Source of the DNA: an uncultured Bacteroidales bacterium
GTDB lineage: Bacteria > Bacteroidota > Bacteroidia > Bacteroidales > UBA932
Assembly (NCBI GenBank): GCA_944323345.1
Contig: CALUSC010000001.1
Span: forward strand, 186,001-250,000
DNA length: 64,000 bases
Direction of reading: 5' to 3'
The position numbers were made by a program, and so were the translations under genes. Below the pieces are notes generated by a model. That model saw nothing but the letters and a program-made list of their open reading frames with translations. It was not told the origin of the DNA and did no database searches. Shown piece by piece: positions 53,090-62,374 of this stretch. Numbering within the stretch: position 1 is the first letter of the stretch; every line of letters starts with the position of its first letter.

Positions 53090-53119
53090 TTCTTTCTTTT
53101 GGAGCTTTTTGAATCGAGC

Positions 53120-53127
53120 CAAATTTA
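53120..53127 (-). promoter_or_regulatory. -7 box for the Stealth-glycosyltransferase-Stealth operon
   Basis: The minus strand reads TAAATTTG, matching TAnnTTTG, 31 bases before the ATG at 53089. Confidence 0.65.
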
Positions 53128-53181
53128 TAATAAATTTTCCTGATTAGGGAATAAATAATGTATTAAAAGGAATAAATAATA

Positions 53182-53189
53182 TACCTTTG
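53182..53189 (+). promoter_or_regulatory. -7 box for the acyltransferase-ettA pair
   Basis: TACCTTTG matches TAnnTTTG and lies 15 bases before the ATG at 53205; an in-frame TTG at 53187 is part of the box and so not a start. Confidence 0.65.
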
Positions 53190-53204
53190 CAAGTTGAACT
53201 TGCA

Positions 53205-54110
53205 ATGAAACAGATGAAGGCAGATACGAAATATACCATCGTGCTCGGGCTGCTCAAAGCCGTTGCCCGTCTACCTCTGTCCGTTCTGTATATATTGAGC
53301 GATCTGGCGTATTACCCGACATATTATATCATCAGGTACAGGCGTGAGACGGTCAGGCATAATCTGGAACTGGTATTCGGTACGGAAGACCGCGGGAAGA
53401 TATTGCAGACAGAGAAGAAATTCTACCGGCATCTTTGCGACTGCGTCGTGGAGACTGTCAAGCTGCTGCACATATCCGACGCTGAAATCGACCGCAGGGT
53501 AGAGGTCATCAACGGGAATCTTGTAGATGAAATCATAAGGTCCGGACATTCCGTGGTGCTGTTCCTCGGACATTACGGAAACTGGGAATGGGTGCAGGCC
53601 ATAATCCATCACTTCAATGAACCTCTGGTGGGCGGCCAGATATACAAGCATCTGCATAACGAGATGATGGACAGGGTCATGCTGAAAATACGCTCCCGTT
53701 TCGGACTGGAATGCATACCGCAGGAAAAGGCCGTGCGGAGACTGATAGGAATAGAACGCGGCGGACAGAAATTCGTGATAGGTTTCATTTCGGACCAGCG
53801 TCCGACAGGGGGTGCGCTGCATCACTGGATGGATTTTCTCGGACAGGACACTCCTTATCTGGTCGGGGGCGAGACTATCGGCAACCATACGGACGCCAGG
53901 TTCGTCTATCTGGATGTCAGGAAACCTTCACGCGGGCATTACAGAATGACATTCTGTCCGATAGTGCCGGACCAGGATGACAGCGGACAGTTCCCGTATA
54001 CCAGAAAATTCATGAAAATGCTGGAACAGACCATACTGTCCGATCCTGCCTGGTGGCTATGGTCGCATAAGAGATGGAAACGCAAAAGACCGGCAAATCA
54101 GCAAAAATAA
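53205..54110 (+). CDS. LpxL/HtrB-type lipid A acyltransferase-like protein
   Basis: The 301-residue protein begins with a membrane anchor region and has the LpxL-family layout: YYIIRYRRETVRHNLELVFG, the catalytic H-x4-E motif in LGHYGNWEW, GFISDQRPTGG, and a C-terminal PAWWLWSHKRWKRKRP. It should add a secondary acyl chain to lipid A or a related lipid at the inner membrane. The neighbouring glycan genes on the opposite strand fit an envelope context. Confidence 0.88.
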   Translation: MKQMKADTKYTIVLGLLKAVARLPLSVLYILSDLAYYPTYYIIRYRRETVRHNLELVFGTEDRGKILQTEKKFYRHLCDCVVETVKLLHISDAEIDRRVEVINGNLVDEIIRSGHSVVLFLGHYGNWEWVQAIIHHFNEPLVGGQIYKHLHNEMMDRVMLKIRSRFGLECIPQEKAVRRLIGIERGGQKFVIGFISDQRPTGGALHHWMDFLGQDTPYLVGGETIGNHTDARFVYLDVRKPSRGHYRMTFCPIVPDQDDSGQFPYTRKFMKMLEQTILSDPAWWLWSHKRWKRKRPANQQK

Positions 54111-54146
54111 AATTCCGGAAATCATAATCACGAGAAATATCATAAT

Positions 54147-55823
54147 ATGGCAGACGAAAAAATAATCTTTTCGATGAACGGGGTAGGAAAGATCCTTCCC
54201 CATAACAATAAAGTAATACTCAAAGACATTTACCTGTCCTTTTTCTACGGTGCGAAAATAGGCATCATAGGACTGAACGGATCTGGAAAATCCACGCTCC
54301 TGAAAATAATAGCAGGCGTGGAAAAGGCATATCAGGGAGAAGTCGTCTGGGCGCCCGGCTATTCTGTGGGATATCTGGAGCAGGAGCCGCAGATGGATCC
54401 GGAAAAAACCGTACTTGAGGTCGTGCAGGAAGGTGTCCAGGAAGTCGTGGACTTGCTTAAGGAGTATGAAGAGGTGAATATGAAATTTGCCGAGCCGATG
54501 ACAGACGACGAGATGGCGGCATTGATTGAAAGGCAGGGAGAACTTACGGAAAAGATAGAACACTGTGACGGCTGGGAAATCGATTCCAAACTTGAAAGGG
54601 CGATGGATGCATTGCAGTGCCCGCCTTCCGATGCCAGGATTTCCACATTGAGCGGAGGCGAACGCCGAAGAGTGGCTTTGTGCCGGCTTCTTCTCAGACA
54701 GCCGGACGTACTGCTTCTCGATGAGCCTACCAACCACCTCGATACGGAAAGCATACAATGGCTCGAAGCGCACCTGCACCAATATAAGGGTACGGTCATT
54801 GCCGTGACGCATGACCGTTATTTCCTGGACAATGTGGCCGGATGGATTCTGGAACTCGACAGGGGAGAGGGTATTCCGTGGAAAGGAAACTATTCCTCAT
54901 GGCTGGAGCAGAAATCCAGACGACTGGAAATGGAAGAAAAACAGGAAAGCAAACGGAAAAAGACTCTGGAGAGGGAGCTGGAATGGGTAAGGATGGCGCC
55001 GAAAGCCCGACAGGCAAAATCGAAGGCGAGACTCGGTGCATACGAAAAACTTGCCGGGCAGGATGCCCGGGAGAAGGAGGCTTCACTGGAGATTTTCATA
55101 CCGAACGGACCGAGGCTGGGAAATAAAGTCATAAATTTTCAGGATGTATCCAAAAGCTATGGAGACAAACTGCTTTTCGAACATCTCAGTTTCGTTCTTC
55201 CTCCTGCCGGCATTGTCGGTGTCATAGGTCCTAACGGAGCCGGCAAGACCACTCTGTTCCGGCTTATCATGGGGTATGAAAAACCTGATTCAGGTACGAT
55301 AGAGATAGGCGATACTGTCAGGATTGCGTATGTCGACCAGCAGCACAAGGATATAGATCCCGAAAAGACCGTTTATGAAACGATTGCCGGCAATTCCGAT
55401 TTCGTGAAACTCGGCCGCAGGGAAGTGAATGCCCGTGCATACGTATCCAGATTCAATTTCTCCGGCGCCGACCAGGAAAAGCTTTGCGGAGTCCTGTCAG
55501 GAGGTGAAAGAAACAGGATGCATCTGGCCCTTACACTCAAGGACGAAGGAAACGTACTGCTTCTCGACGAGCCTACCAACGATGTGGATGTAAATACTAT
55601 CCGTGCCCTGGAAGAAGGTTTGGAGAATTTTGCCGGATGTGCCGTGGTGATTTCCCACGACAGATGGTTCCTTGACAGGATTGCTACGCATATACTTGCA
55701 TTCGAAGGAGATTCGCAGGTGTATTTCTTCGAGGGTTCATACTCGGAATACGAGGAGAACAAGAAGATGCGTCTGGGCAACGATACCCCTCACCGCTTCA
55801 AATACAAGAAACTCATGGAGTAG
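54147..55823 (+). CDS. ettA: energy-dependent translational throttle protein (ABC-F)
   Basis: The 558-residue protein has two ABC cassettes and no membrane part: Walker A GLNGSGKST and GPNGAGKTT, signatures LSGGERRRVAL and LSGGERNRMHLAL, with DEPTNHLD and DEPTNDVD Walker B regions. Between them is the charged P-site tRNA-interaction linker. Length, the order of motifs and the early DPEKTVLEVVQEGVQE arm agree with EttA, which binds the ribosomal E site and gates translation by ATP/ADP ratio. It is 36 bases downstream of the acyltransferase gene and ends at a palindromic terminator. Confidence 0.94.
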   Translation: MADEKIIFSMNGVGKILPHNNKVILKDIYLSFFYGAKIGIIGLNGSGKSTLLKIIAGVEKAYQGEVVWAPGYSVGYLEQEPQMDPEKTVLEVVQEGVQEVVDLLKEYEEVNMKFAEPMTDDEMAALIERQGELTEKIEHCDGWEIDSKLERAMDALQCPPSDARISTLSGGERRRVALCRLLLRQPDVLLLDEPTNHLDTESIQWLEAHLHQYKGTVIAVTHDRYFLDNVAGWILELDRGEGIPWKGNYSSWLEQKSRRLEMEEKQESKRKKTLERELEWVRMAPKARQAKSKARLGAYEKLAGQDAREKEASLEIFIPNGPRLGNKVINFQDVSKSYGDKLLFEHLSFVLPPAGIVGVIGPNGAGKTTLFRLIMGYEKPDSGTIEIGDTVRIAYVDQQHKDIDPEKTVYETIAGNSDFVKLGRREVNARAYVSRFNFSGADQEKLCGVLSGGERNRMHLALTLKDEGNVLLLDEPTNDVDVNTIRALEEGLENFAGCAVVISHDRWFLDRIATHILAFEGDSQVYFFEGSYSEYEENKKMRLGNDTPHRFKYKKLME

Positions 55824-55831
55824 TTCGATAC

Positions 55832-55865
55832 AGAAAAACGGCTGTGCTAGCACAGCCGTTTTTCT
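55832..55865. terminator. perfect palindromic terminator between ettA and uxaC
   Basis: A 34-base perfect palindrome (17-base arms centred on CTAG) with A-run on one side and T-run on the other, placed between the convergent ends of ettA and uxaC. It should stop transcription in both directions. Confidence 0.9.
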
Positions 55866-55888
55866 TATTTATGGCATATCCTGACTGG

Positions 55889-57337
55889 TCAGAAATTGAA
55901 ATATCTTGCTGCGTTATTGTATGAAATGTCTTTCACTACCTGATGGATGAACGGCATTTCGCTCTTAGGCAGCTTTCCTTTTTCCAGATCTTCTCCGATT
56001 ACACTGCAGAGGATTCTGCGGAAATACTCGTGGCGCGGATATGACAGGAAACTGCGTGAGTCCGTAAGCATACCGACGAATCTGGTGAAAAGGCCGAGGG
56101 CGGAAAGTGCGTTCATCTGCTTGCGCATGCCGTCCTCCTGATCCAGGAACCACCATCCTGAACCCAGCTGCATTTTTCCTGGAACAGTGCCGTCGTTGAA
56201 AGTATAGGCCATGGTCGCCAGCACTTCATTGTCCTTAGGGTTGAGGTTGTACAGGATGGTCTTTGCGAGTTTGTCCTCCATAGCGAGCTTGTTGAGGAAC
56301 TTGTGTCCTGCGGCGGCGCACTGGACATCATGGATGGCATCATATCCTGTGTCAGGGCCGAGGATATTGTACATTCTGGTGTTGTTGTCCCTGATGGCAC
56401 CGATGTGGAACTGCTGTGCCCAGCCGGTTTCCCAGTCCATTCTGGCGAAATCGAGCAGCATCGCGCTTCTGAATTTCAGTATTTCCTTTTCCGTCAGGGT
56501 CTCTCCGCGCAGGCCTTTCCTGAATATGGCATCGATTTCCTCCATTTCGAAATCCTCGGCATAGAAAGTCTCCAGACCGTGGTCGGAAAGACGGCATCCC
56601 ATGCTTTCGAAAAATTCGTGTCTTTTGCGCAGCGCATCTGTCAGGTCCTGATAGCCGGTTATCTGCACTCCGCTGACTTCCGACAGCTTGCCTATATATT
56701 CAGCATAGCCGGGTTTCTCTATAGCCATAGCCTTGTCAGGTCTCCATGCCGGCAGGACTTTTACCCCGAACGGGTGCTCCGCAATATATTTATGGTATTC
56801 GAGCGAATCTACAGGGTCATCGGTAGTGCAGACCACTTTTACATTGAACATCTTCATCAGCTCCTGGCCTCTGTATTCCGGTGTCTGCAGCTTTTCAGTG
56901 CAAATATCGTAGATCTGCCTGGCAGTCTGAGGGTTCAGTACGTCATAAACTCCGAATACGCGTGCCAGTTCCAGATGTGTCCAGTGATAAAGAGGGTTTC
57001 TCATCGTATACGGTACTGTCTCGGCCCATTTTTCGAACTTTTCGTAACTGCTTCTGCTGCCTGTGATGAAGTCTTCTGGAACTCCGTTGCCGCGCATTGC
57101 CCTCCATTTGTAATGGTCACCGCCGAGCCACACTTCGGTCAGATCGCGGAACTGGTAATTGTCCGCAATCATTTTCGGCACGAGGTGGCAGTGGTAGTCG
57201 ATTATAGGCATCTTTTCGGCGCTTTCGTGATAGAGTTCACGCGCGTAATCGTTGGAGAGCATGAAGTCGTCATTGATGAATCTTCTGTCCATAAGGCCTT
57301 CGATGTTCTCTTTGACTTTGGAGAAAATTTTATCCAT
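55889..57337 (-). CDS. uxaC: glucuronate/galacturonate isomerase
   Basis: The 482-residue enzyme converts D-galacturonate to D-tagaturonate and D-glucuronate to D-fructuronate, the first cytoplasmic step of hexuronate use. It has the metal-site IIDYHCHLVPKMIA, GGDHYKWRAMRGNG, the TTDDPVDSLEYH strand and GSGWWFLDQEDGM. The start at 57337 gives about 12 more residues than many family members; an ATG at the MDRRF position (57292) is an alternative. It diverges from uxaB across a 225-base gap with a candidate operator. Confidence 0.95.
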   Translation of the reverse strand: MDKIFSKVKENIEGLMDRRFINDDFMLSNDYARELYHESAEKMPIIDYHCHLVPKMIADNYQFRDLTEVWLGGDHYKWRAMRGNGVPEDFITGSRSSYEKFEKWAETVPYTMRNPLYHWTHLELARVFGVYDVLNPQTARQIYDICTEKLQTPEYRGQELMKMFNVKVVCTTDDPVDSLEYHKYIAEHPFGVKVLPAWRPDKAMAIEKPGYAEYIGKLSEVSGVQITGYQDLTDALRKRHEFFESMGCRLSDHGLETFYAEDFEMEEIDAIFRKGLRGETLTEKEILKFRSAMLLDFARMDWETGWAQQFHIGAIRDNNTRMYNILGPDTGYDAIHDVQCAAAGHKFLNKLAMEDKLAKTILYNLNPKDNEVLATMAYTFNDGTVPGKMQLGSGWWFLDQEDGMRKQMNALSALGLFTRFVGMLTDSRSFLSYPRHEYFRRILCSVIGEDLEKGKLPKSEMPFIHQVVKDISYNNAARYFNF

Positions 57338-57431
57338 TTCCGTTTATTGTTTTATTTGGTTACTGATTATTGTCGTTTTTACAAATATCGTCTTATCGGA
57401 TATGCCCGGATATTAAATTTATTCAAAAATA

Positions 57432-57446
57432 TGTCAATTATTGACA
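57432..57446. promoter_or_regulatory. 15-bp palindrome in the uxaC/uxaB gap, candidate operator
   Basis: TGTCAATTATTGACA has perfect 7-base arms around one central base. It stands near the middle of the divergent gap between the uxaC and uxaB starts, 95 bases from uxaC and 117 bases from uxaB. Palindromes of this size are typical binding sites for dimeric repressors. The protein that would bind is not in the window. Confidence 0.55.
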
Positions 57447-57473
57447 AATCCCCACAAATATAATAAAAAGCCC

Positions 57474-57493
57474 GTGAGCGGACACGGAAAAAT
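57474..57493 (+). promoter_or_regulatory. 20-bp motif shared with the kduI leader (copy 1)
   Basis: GTGAGCGGACACGGAAAAAT here and GTGAACGGGGACGGAAAAAT at 60531-60550 agree at 17 of 20 positions. This copy sits just before the uxaB -7 box and starts with an inverted pair CCGTG/CACGG (from 57473). Confidence 0.5.
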
Positions 57494-57495
57494 AT

Positions 57496-57503
57496 TACAT
57501 TTG
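57496..57503 (+). promoter_or_regulatory. -7 box for uxaB-uxaA
   Basis: TACATTTG matches TAnnTTTG, 59 bases before the ATG at 57563. No good -33 TTTG is found; its place is taken by the shared 20-bp motif, as might be expected of a regulated promoter. Confidence 0.6.
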
Positions 57504-57562
57504 CTTTCGCCAATCCGGAAAAATATTTGTCGGAATATAACAATAAACTAATAATAAAAGGT

Positions 57563-59002
57563 ATGGAAAGATTGAACAGAAAGTCCGCTCAGGCTGCCAT
57601 GTATCCTGAAAAGATCATCCAGTTCGGCGAAGGCAATTTTCTCAGAGCTTTCGTGGACTGGATCGTATGGAAAACAAATAAGACCACAGATTTCAATGCA
57701 GGCGTGGTGGTAGTGCAGCCTATCGACCGCGGAATGGTGGACGTCCTCAATGAACAGGACGGACTTTATCACCTTAACCTCCAGGGAATCGACAAGGGAA
57801 ACCCGGTGGATTCACTCGAAATGATCGATGTCATCACACGCGGTATAAACCCTTACCGGGACTTCGATGACTATATGGCTCTGGCTGAAAATCCTGAAAT
57901 ACGTTTCGTGATTTCCAACACTACCGAAGCCGGCATAGCCTTCGATCCTTCATGCAAGCTCGAAGACCGTCCGGCATCGTCATATCCCGGCAAGCTGACG
58001 CAGCTCCTGTACCGCCGTTTCCGCCATTTCGACGGCGATATGGCCAAGGGGCTCCTGATTTTCCCTTGCGAACTCATTTTCCTGAACGGCAAGGAACTGA
58101 AAAAATGCATTTACCAGTATATCGAACTGTGGAACCTGGGTGAAGAATTCAAGACATGGTTCGAGAAAGCTTGCGGCGTCTACTGCACGTTGGTGGACAG
58201 AATCGTACCGGGCTATCCGAAAGACAACATAAATGAGCTTCTGGAAAGGGCAGGATTCGAGGACAAGCTGGTGGTAAAGGCCGAAATTTTCCATCTGTGG
58301 GTCATCGAGGCCCCGGAATCGGTAGCTGAAGAGTTCCCGGCAGACAAGGCAGGCCTGAACGTCCTTTTCGTGCCGAGCGAAGCCCCGTATCACGAGCGTA
58401 AGGTCACGCTTCTGAACGGGCCTCATACCGTACTTTCGCCAGTGGGATATCTTTCCGGCCTCGACACCGTGAAAGAATGCGTGGAAGATCCTCTTGTCGG
58501 GAAATTCGTCAGGAAAGTGATGTACGGAGAACTTATCGAGACCCTGGATCTTCCTATGCCGGAGCTGAAACAGTTTGCGGACGCCGTTATCGAAAGATTC
58601 GTGAACCCTTACGTGAAACATTTCGTTACCAGTATAATGCTCAATTCATTCCCTAAGTACAGGACCAGGGATCTCCCGGGCCTGAAGACTTATCTGGAGC
58701 GTAAGGGCGAGTTGCCTCAGGGTCTTGTACTGGGACTGGCCGCCATCATTACATATTATAAGGGTGGCAAGAGGGGAGATACGGAAATAGTTCCCGCCGA
58801 TGATGCTGCCATTGTAAAACTTCTCAAGGACCTGTGGGCGACAGACGATACCGACAAGGTGGCGCGCGGAGTGCTCGGAGCCGAGTTCATCTGGGGTGAA
58901 GACCTCAATGCCATACCAGGGCTTGCCGGTATGCTTGCGGAAAAGCTTGCGCTCATCCGCAATGAAGGAATGAGAAAGGCCGTGGAATCAGTAGTGCTCT
59001 GA
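57563..59002 (+). CDS. uxaB: tagaturonate reductase (altronate oxidoreductase)
   Basis: The 479-residue enzyme reduces D-tagaturonate to D-altronate with NADH. It belongs to the mannitol dehydrogenase family, with QFGEGNFLRAFVDWIVWK for nucleotide binding, VISNTTEAGIAFD, and LNGPHTVLSPVGYLSGLDTV with conserved catalytic residues. Length matches UxaB. I use the ATG at 57563; an upstream in-frame TTG (57527) is unlikely. uxaA follows after 3 bases. Confidence 0.95.
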   Translation: MERLNRKSAQAAMYPEKIIQFGEGNFLRAFVDWIVWKTNKTTDFNAGVVVVQPIDRGMVDVLNEQDGLYHLNLQGIDKGNPVDSLEMIDVITRGINPYRDFDDYMALAENPEIRFVISNTTEAGIAFDPSCKLEDRPASSYPGKLTQLLYRRFRHFDGDMAKGLLIFPCELIFLNGKELKKCIYQYIELWNLGEEFKTWFEKACGVYCTLVDRIVPGYPKDNINELLERAGFEDKLVVKAEIFHLWVIEAPESVAEEFPADKAGLNVLFVPSEAPYHERKVTLLNGPHTVLSPVGYLSGLDTVKECVEDPLVGKFVRKVMYGELIETLDLPMPELKQFADAVIERFVNPYVKHFVTSIMLNSFPKYRTRDLPGLKTYLERKGELPQGLVLGLAAIITYYKGGKRGDTEIVPADDAAIVKLLKDLWATDDTDKVARGVLGAEFIWGEDLNAIPGLAGMLAEKLALIRNEGMRKAVESVVL

Positions 59003-59005
59003 GTC

Positions 59006-60499
59006 ATGGCTGCCGTTTTGAAAATCAATCAGGCGGACAATGTGGCCGTAGCCGTTTCCGATGTGGCTGCCGGTGACGTCTGCCTTGTCGACGGACGCAG
59101 GATCGTGGCGCTTGCCGGAATACCTGCCGGCCACAAGATGGCATTGCGGGATATCGGGAAAGGAGAGAATGTCATAAAGTACGGCTATCCCATAGGACAT
59201 GTCACGGAAGATGTCAGGGAGGGAGGTCTGATAAACCATGTCAACCTCAAGACCAACCTGGACGGAGTCCTGGAATACAGATATGAGCCGGTGCCTGCAT
59301 CCGTGGAGAAATCCGTGGTGCCGGCAACTTTCAGGGGGTACCGCCGTCCGGACGGCCGTGCCGGAATAAGGAATGAATTATGGGTCATACCTACCGTAGG
59401 ATGCGTGAACGGGGTGGCGGAAGCCATAGTTCGCAATTTCAGGCTCCGCATGGTGGATTATCCCGCTCTGGAAAAAGTCGTGGCCTTCCCTCACAATTAC
59501 GGATGTTCCCAGCTGGGAGACGACCATGAAAATACCAGAAAGATACTGGCGGACATGGTCCGTCATCCTAATGCCGCCGGTGTGCTTGTGGTTTCCCTCG
59601 GATGTGAAAACAACCAGCTCCAGGCGTTCAGGGAACTGGTCGGCCCGGTAGATGAAACCAGGATAAAATTCATGGAATGCCAGAAAATCGAGGGCGATGA
59701 AGTCGAATACGGCCTCGGTCTTCTGAATGATATCGCAGAAGCATGCACGGATGACAGACGTGAGGACATCCCTGTCTCCGAACTGAAGGTCGGGCTCAAA
59801 TGCGGAGGCTCCGACGGCTTTTCCGGAATTACGGCGAATCCTCTGCTCGGACGCTTCTCGGACTGGATTGTCTCTCAGGGAGGTACTACCGTCCTTACGG
59901 AAGTGCCGGAGATGTTCGGGGCAGAAACCATCCTGATGTCACGTTGCCGCGACAGGGAAGTCTTCGAAAAGACAGTGCACCTGATTAACGATTTCAAGGA
60001 ATATTTCATATCCAACAGACAGCCTGTCTACGAGAATCCGTCTCCTGGCAACAAGGCCGGAGGTATATCCACCCTGGAGGAAAAATCGCTGGGCTGTACA
60101 CAGAAATCCGGCAAATCCGCCGTCATCGATGTCCTGAAATACGGCGAACAGCTTAAATGCAAGGGGCTCAATCTTCTCAGCGCCCCTGGCAATGATCTGG
60201 TAGCCGCTACGGCATTGGCAGCCTCCGGATGCCAGATTGTCCTGTTCACGACCGGCCGCGGCACGCCTTTCGGGACATTCGTGCCTACGGCCAAGATTTC
60301 GACGAACAGCCGCCTTGCCGCAGCGAAGCCTGGCTGGATAGATTTCAATGCCGGAGCGATATTGGACGGCAAGCCTGTGGCTTCCGTAGACGACAGTTTC
60401 ATAGATTTCGTATTGTCTGTCGCCTCCGGCGAAAAGACATGCAACGAGAAGTCATCGTATTCGGAAATCGCCATTTTCAAGACGGGAGTCACTCTGTGA
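59006..60499 (+). CDS. uxaA: altronate dehydratase
   Basis: The 497-residue enzyme dehydrates D-altronate to 2-keto-3-deoxy-D-gluconate. It has an N-terminal SAF-type domain (about 1-95) with GHKMALRDIGKGENVIKYG, then the large domain with RAGIRNELWVIPTVGCVN, the FPHNYGCSQLGDDHENT, LKCGGSDGFSGITANP and TGRGTPFGTF segments of UxaA. It is complete and unsplit. The gene ends before a 191-base leader of kduI. Confidence 0.96.
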   Translation: MAAVLKINQADNVAVAVSDVAAGDVCLVDGRRIVALAGIPAGHKMALRDIGKGENVIKYGYPIGHVTEDVREGGLINHVNLKTNLDGVLEYRYEPVPASVEKSVVPATFRGYRRPDGRAGIRNELWVIPTVGCVNGVAEAIVRNFRLRMVDYPALEKVVAFPHNYGCSQLGDDHENTRKILADMVRHPNAAGVLVVSLGCENNQLQAFRELVGPVDETRIKFMECQKIEGDEVEYGLGLLNDIAEACTDDRREDIPVSELKVGLKCGGSDGFSGITANPLLGRFSDWIVSQGGTTVLTEVPEMFGAETILMSRCRDREVFEKTVHLINDFKEYFISNRQPVYENPSPGNKAGGISTLEEKSLGCTQKSGKSAVIDVLKYGEQLKCKGLNLLSAPGNDLVAATALAASGCQIVLFTTGRGTPFGTFVPTAKISTNSRLAAAKPGWIDFNAGAILDGKPVASVDDSFIDFVLSVASGEKTCNEKSSYSEIAIFKTGVTL

Positions 60500-60530
60500 C
60501 GATGTATCCGCCCCGTTTGCGTGGAAAGCC

Positions 60531-60550
60531 GTGAACGGGGACGGAAAAAT
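60531..60550 (+). promoter_or_regulatory. 20-bp motif shared with the uxaB leader (copy 2)
   Basis: This copy matches the motif at 57474-57493 at 17 of 20 bases. It lies 20 bases upstream of the kduI -33 element. A small palindrome AGATTTT/AAAATCT (60552-60568) stands between the motif and the -33 box. Confidence 0.5.
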
Positions 60551-60570
60551 GAGATTTTTGGAAAATCTTG

Positions 60571-60601
60571 TTTGACTTTCAGATTAAATTTACTATTTTT
60601 G
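60571..60601 (+). promoter_or_regulatory. promoter for kduI-kduD-DUF4861 (-33 TTTG, -7 TATTTTTG)
   Basis: TTTG at 60571-60574 and TATTTTTG at 60594-60601 are exactly 19 bases apart, the best-fitting promoter in the window. The leader of about 85 bases to the ATG holds no recognised riboswitch. Confidence 0.78.
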
Positions 60602-60690
60602 GCTGATTCATGGAAAACGGCCGGAGATAGTGAATTTTTTCTTTACGCCCGTTTTCTTCCGGATCGGGAATATTTAAACTTTAATAAATT

Positions 60691-61533
60691 ATGAAAATCA
60701 ACAGCGAAGTACGTTATGCGGCACATCCGCAGGATGTCAAACATTATGACACGGCCCAGCTCAGGAAAAACTATCTGATCGAGAAGGTTTTTTCGGCTGA
60801 TGAAATCAATATTGTCTATACGATGCATGACAGGATGATAGCAGGCGGAGCCATGCCTGTAAAGGAAGTCCTCGAACTCAAGCCTATCGATATTCTCCGC
60901 TCGGAATATTTCCTGGAGAGAAGGGAGATGGGCATATTCAATGTAGGCGGAAAAGGTATAGTGAAGGCCGGAGACAAGGAATATACTCTGGAATACAAGG
61001 AGGCATTGTATCTGGGCAAAGGCGCCAGGAAGGTCACTTTCGAAAGCGCCGACCCTGCAAACCCTGCAAAATTCTATTTCTGCTCTTCCACTGCCCACGC
61101 TTCATATCCTGACCATCTCACTACGCGCGCGGAAGCCGTCCACATGGAGCTCGGTACTCTTGAAGAGAGCAACCACCGCGTCATAAACAGGATGCTGGTG
61201 AAGGAAGTGGTACCTACATGCCAGCTCCAGATGGGTATGACTGAACTCAAGCCGGGAAGCACATGGAATACGATGCCGGCCCATACGCATAACCGCCGCA
61301 TGGAGGTGTATTTCTATTTTGAAATACCTGAAGACCAGGCAGTCTGCCATTTCATGGGCGAACCTGACGAAACGCGCCACATCTGGATGAAGGCCGACCA
61401 GGCTGTCATTTCCCCTGAATGGAGTATCCATTCTGCGTGCGCTACCAAGAACTATACGTTCATCTGGGCCATGTGCGGTGAGAATCTCGACTATGGAGAC
61501 ATGGACGGATGCGCTACGACGGATCTCAAATGA
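60691..61533 (+). CDS. kduI: 5-dehydro-4-deoxy-D-glucuronate isomerase
   Basis: The 280-residue enzyme isomerises the unsaturated uronate product of pectin or alginate-like lyase digestion (DKI) to 2,5-diketo-3-deoxygluconate. The zinc ligands of the cupin fold can be placed: His198 and His200 in AHTHNRRMEVYF, Glu205 and His247 in SIHSACAT. Length is the usual one. kduD follows after 46 bases. Confidence 0.96.
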   Translation: MKINSEVRYAAHPQDVKHYDTAQLRKNYLIEKVFSADEINIVYTMHDRMIAGGAMPVKEVLELKPIDILRSEYFLERREMGIFNVGGKGIVKAGDKEYTLEYKEALYLGKGARKVTFESADPANPAKFYFCSSTAHASYPDHLTTRAEAVHMELGTLEESNHRVINRMLVKEVVPTCQLQMGMTELKPGSTWNTMPAHTHNRRMEVYFYFEIPEDQAVCHFMGEPDETRHIWMKADQAVISPEWSIHSACATKNYTFIWAMCGENLDYGDMDGCATTDLK

Positions 61534-61579
61534 CGAAGTCAAATATTCTACTTAATTTAAATTTAATAAACTGGAATTT

Positions 61580-62374
61580 ATGGTAAATTTTTCACTCGAA
61601 GGTAAGGTAGCTCTCGTTACGGGTGCTTCTTACGGAATCGGTTTCGCACTGGCTACGGCATTTGCCGAGGCAGGAGCCAAGATCGCGTTCAACGACATTA
61701 AGCAGGAACTTGTAGACAAGGGACTCGCTTCCTATAAGGAAAAAGGCATCGATGCCAAAGGTTATGTTTGCGACGTTACCAAGGAGGATCAGGTTCAGGA
61801 ACTTGTAGCCAATATAGAAAGGGACCTCGGTCCTATCAATATTCTGGTGAACAATGCCGGTATCATCAAACGTATCCCTATGATCGAGATGAAGGCAGAG
61901 GAGTTCCGCCAGGTCATAGATATAGACCTGAACGGTCCGTTCATCGTTTCGAAGGCTGTTATTCCTTCAATGATCAAGAACGGCGGCGGAAAGATCATCA
62001 ATATCTGCTCGATGATGTCCGAGCTCGGACGTGAAACAGTGTCCGCATACGCTGCCGCAAAGGGCGGTCTGAAGATGCTGACCAGAAACATCGCTTCCGA
62101 GTACGGCGAGTACAACATCCAGTGCAACGGTATAGGGCCGGGCTATATAGCCACTCCTCAGACAGCTCCGCTGCGCGAGCGTCAGCCGGACGGTTCACGT
62201 CATCCGTTCGATGCGTTCATCGTAGCCAAGACTCCTGCGGCCCGCTGGGGCAATGCGGAAGACCTTCAGGGTCCTGCCGTCTTCCTGGCTTCGTCCGCTT
62301 CTGATTTTGTCAACGGACATATCCTTTATGTCGACGGCGGTATTCTTGCCTATATCGGAAAACAGCCTCAGTAA
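61580..62374 (+). CDS. kduD: SDR oxidoreductase, KduD-type (2-deoxy-D-gluconate 3-dehydrogenase)
   Basis: The 264-residue short-chain dehydrogenase has the NAD(P) motif TGASYGIGFALA, NNAGI, the catalytic Ser144 and YAAAK (Tyr157, Lys161). Next to kduI it most likely reduces 2,5-diketo-3-deoxygluconate to 2-keto-3-deoxygluconate. Very similar Bacteroides proteins are often annotated gluconate 5-dehydrogenase, so the name rests partly on context. Its stop overlaps the next ATG by one base. Confidence 0.87.
   Translation: MVNFSLEGKVALVTGASYGIGFALATAFAEAGAKIAFNDIKQELVDKGLASYKEKGIDAKGYVCDVTKEDQVQELVANIERDLGPINILVNNAGIIKRIPMIEMKAEEFRQVIDIDLNGPFIVSKAVIPSMIKNGGGKIINICSMMSELGRETVSAYAAAKGGLKMLTRNIASEYGEYNIQCNGIGPGYIATPQTAPLRERQPDGSRHPFDAFIVAKTPAARWGNAEDLQGPAVFLASSASDFVNGHILYVDGGILAYIGKQPQ

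Noticed and set aside
56303..57463. 386-codon plus-strand frame opposite uxaC
   Set aside because: Antisense shadow of a clear UxaC gene with no recognisable protein features; it runs through the uxaC start region.
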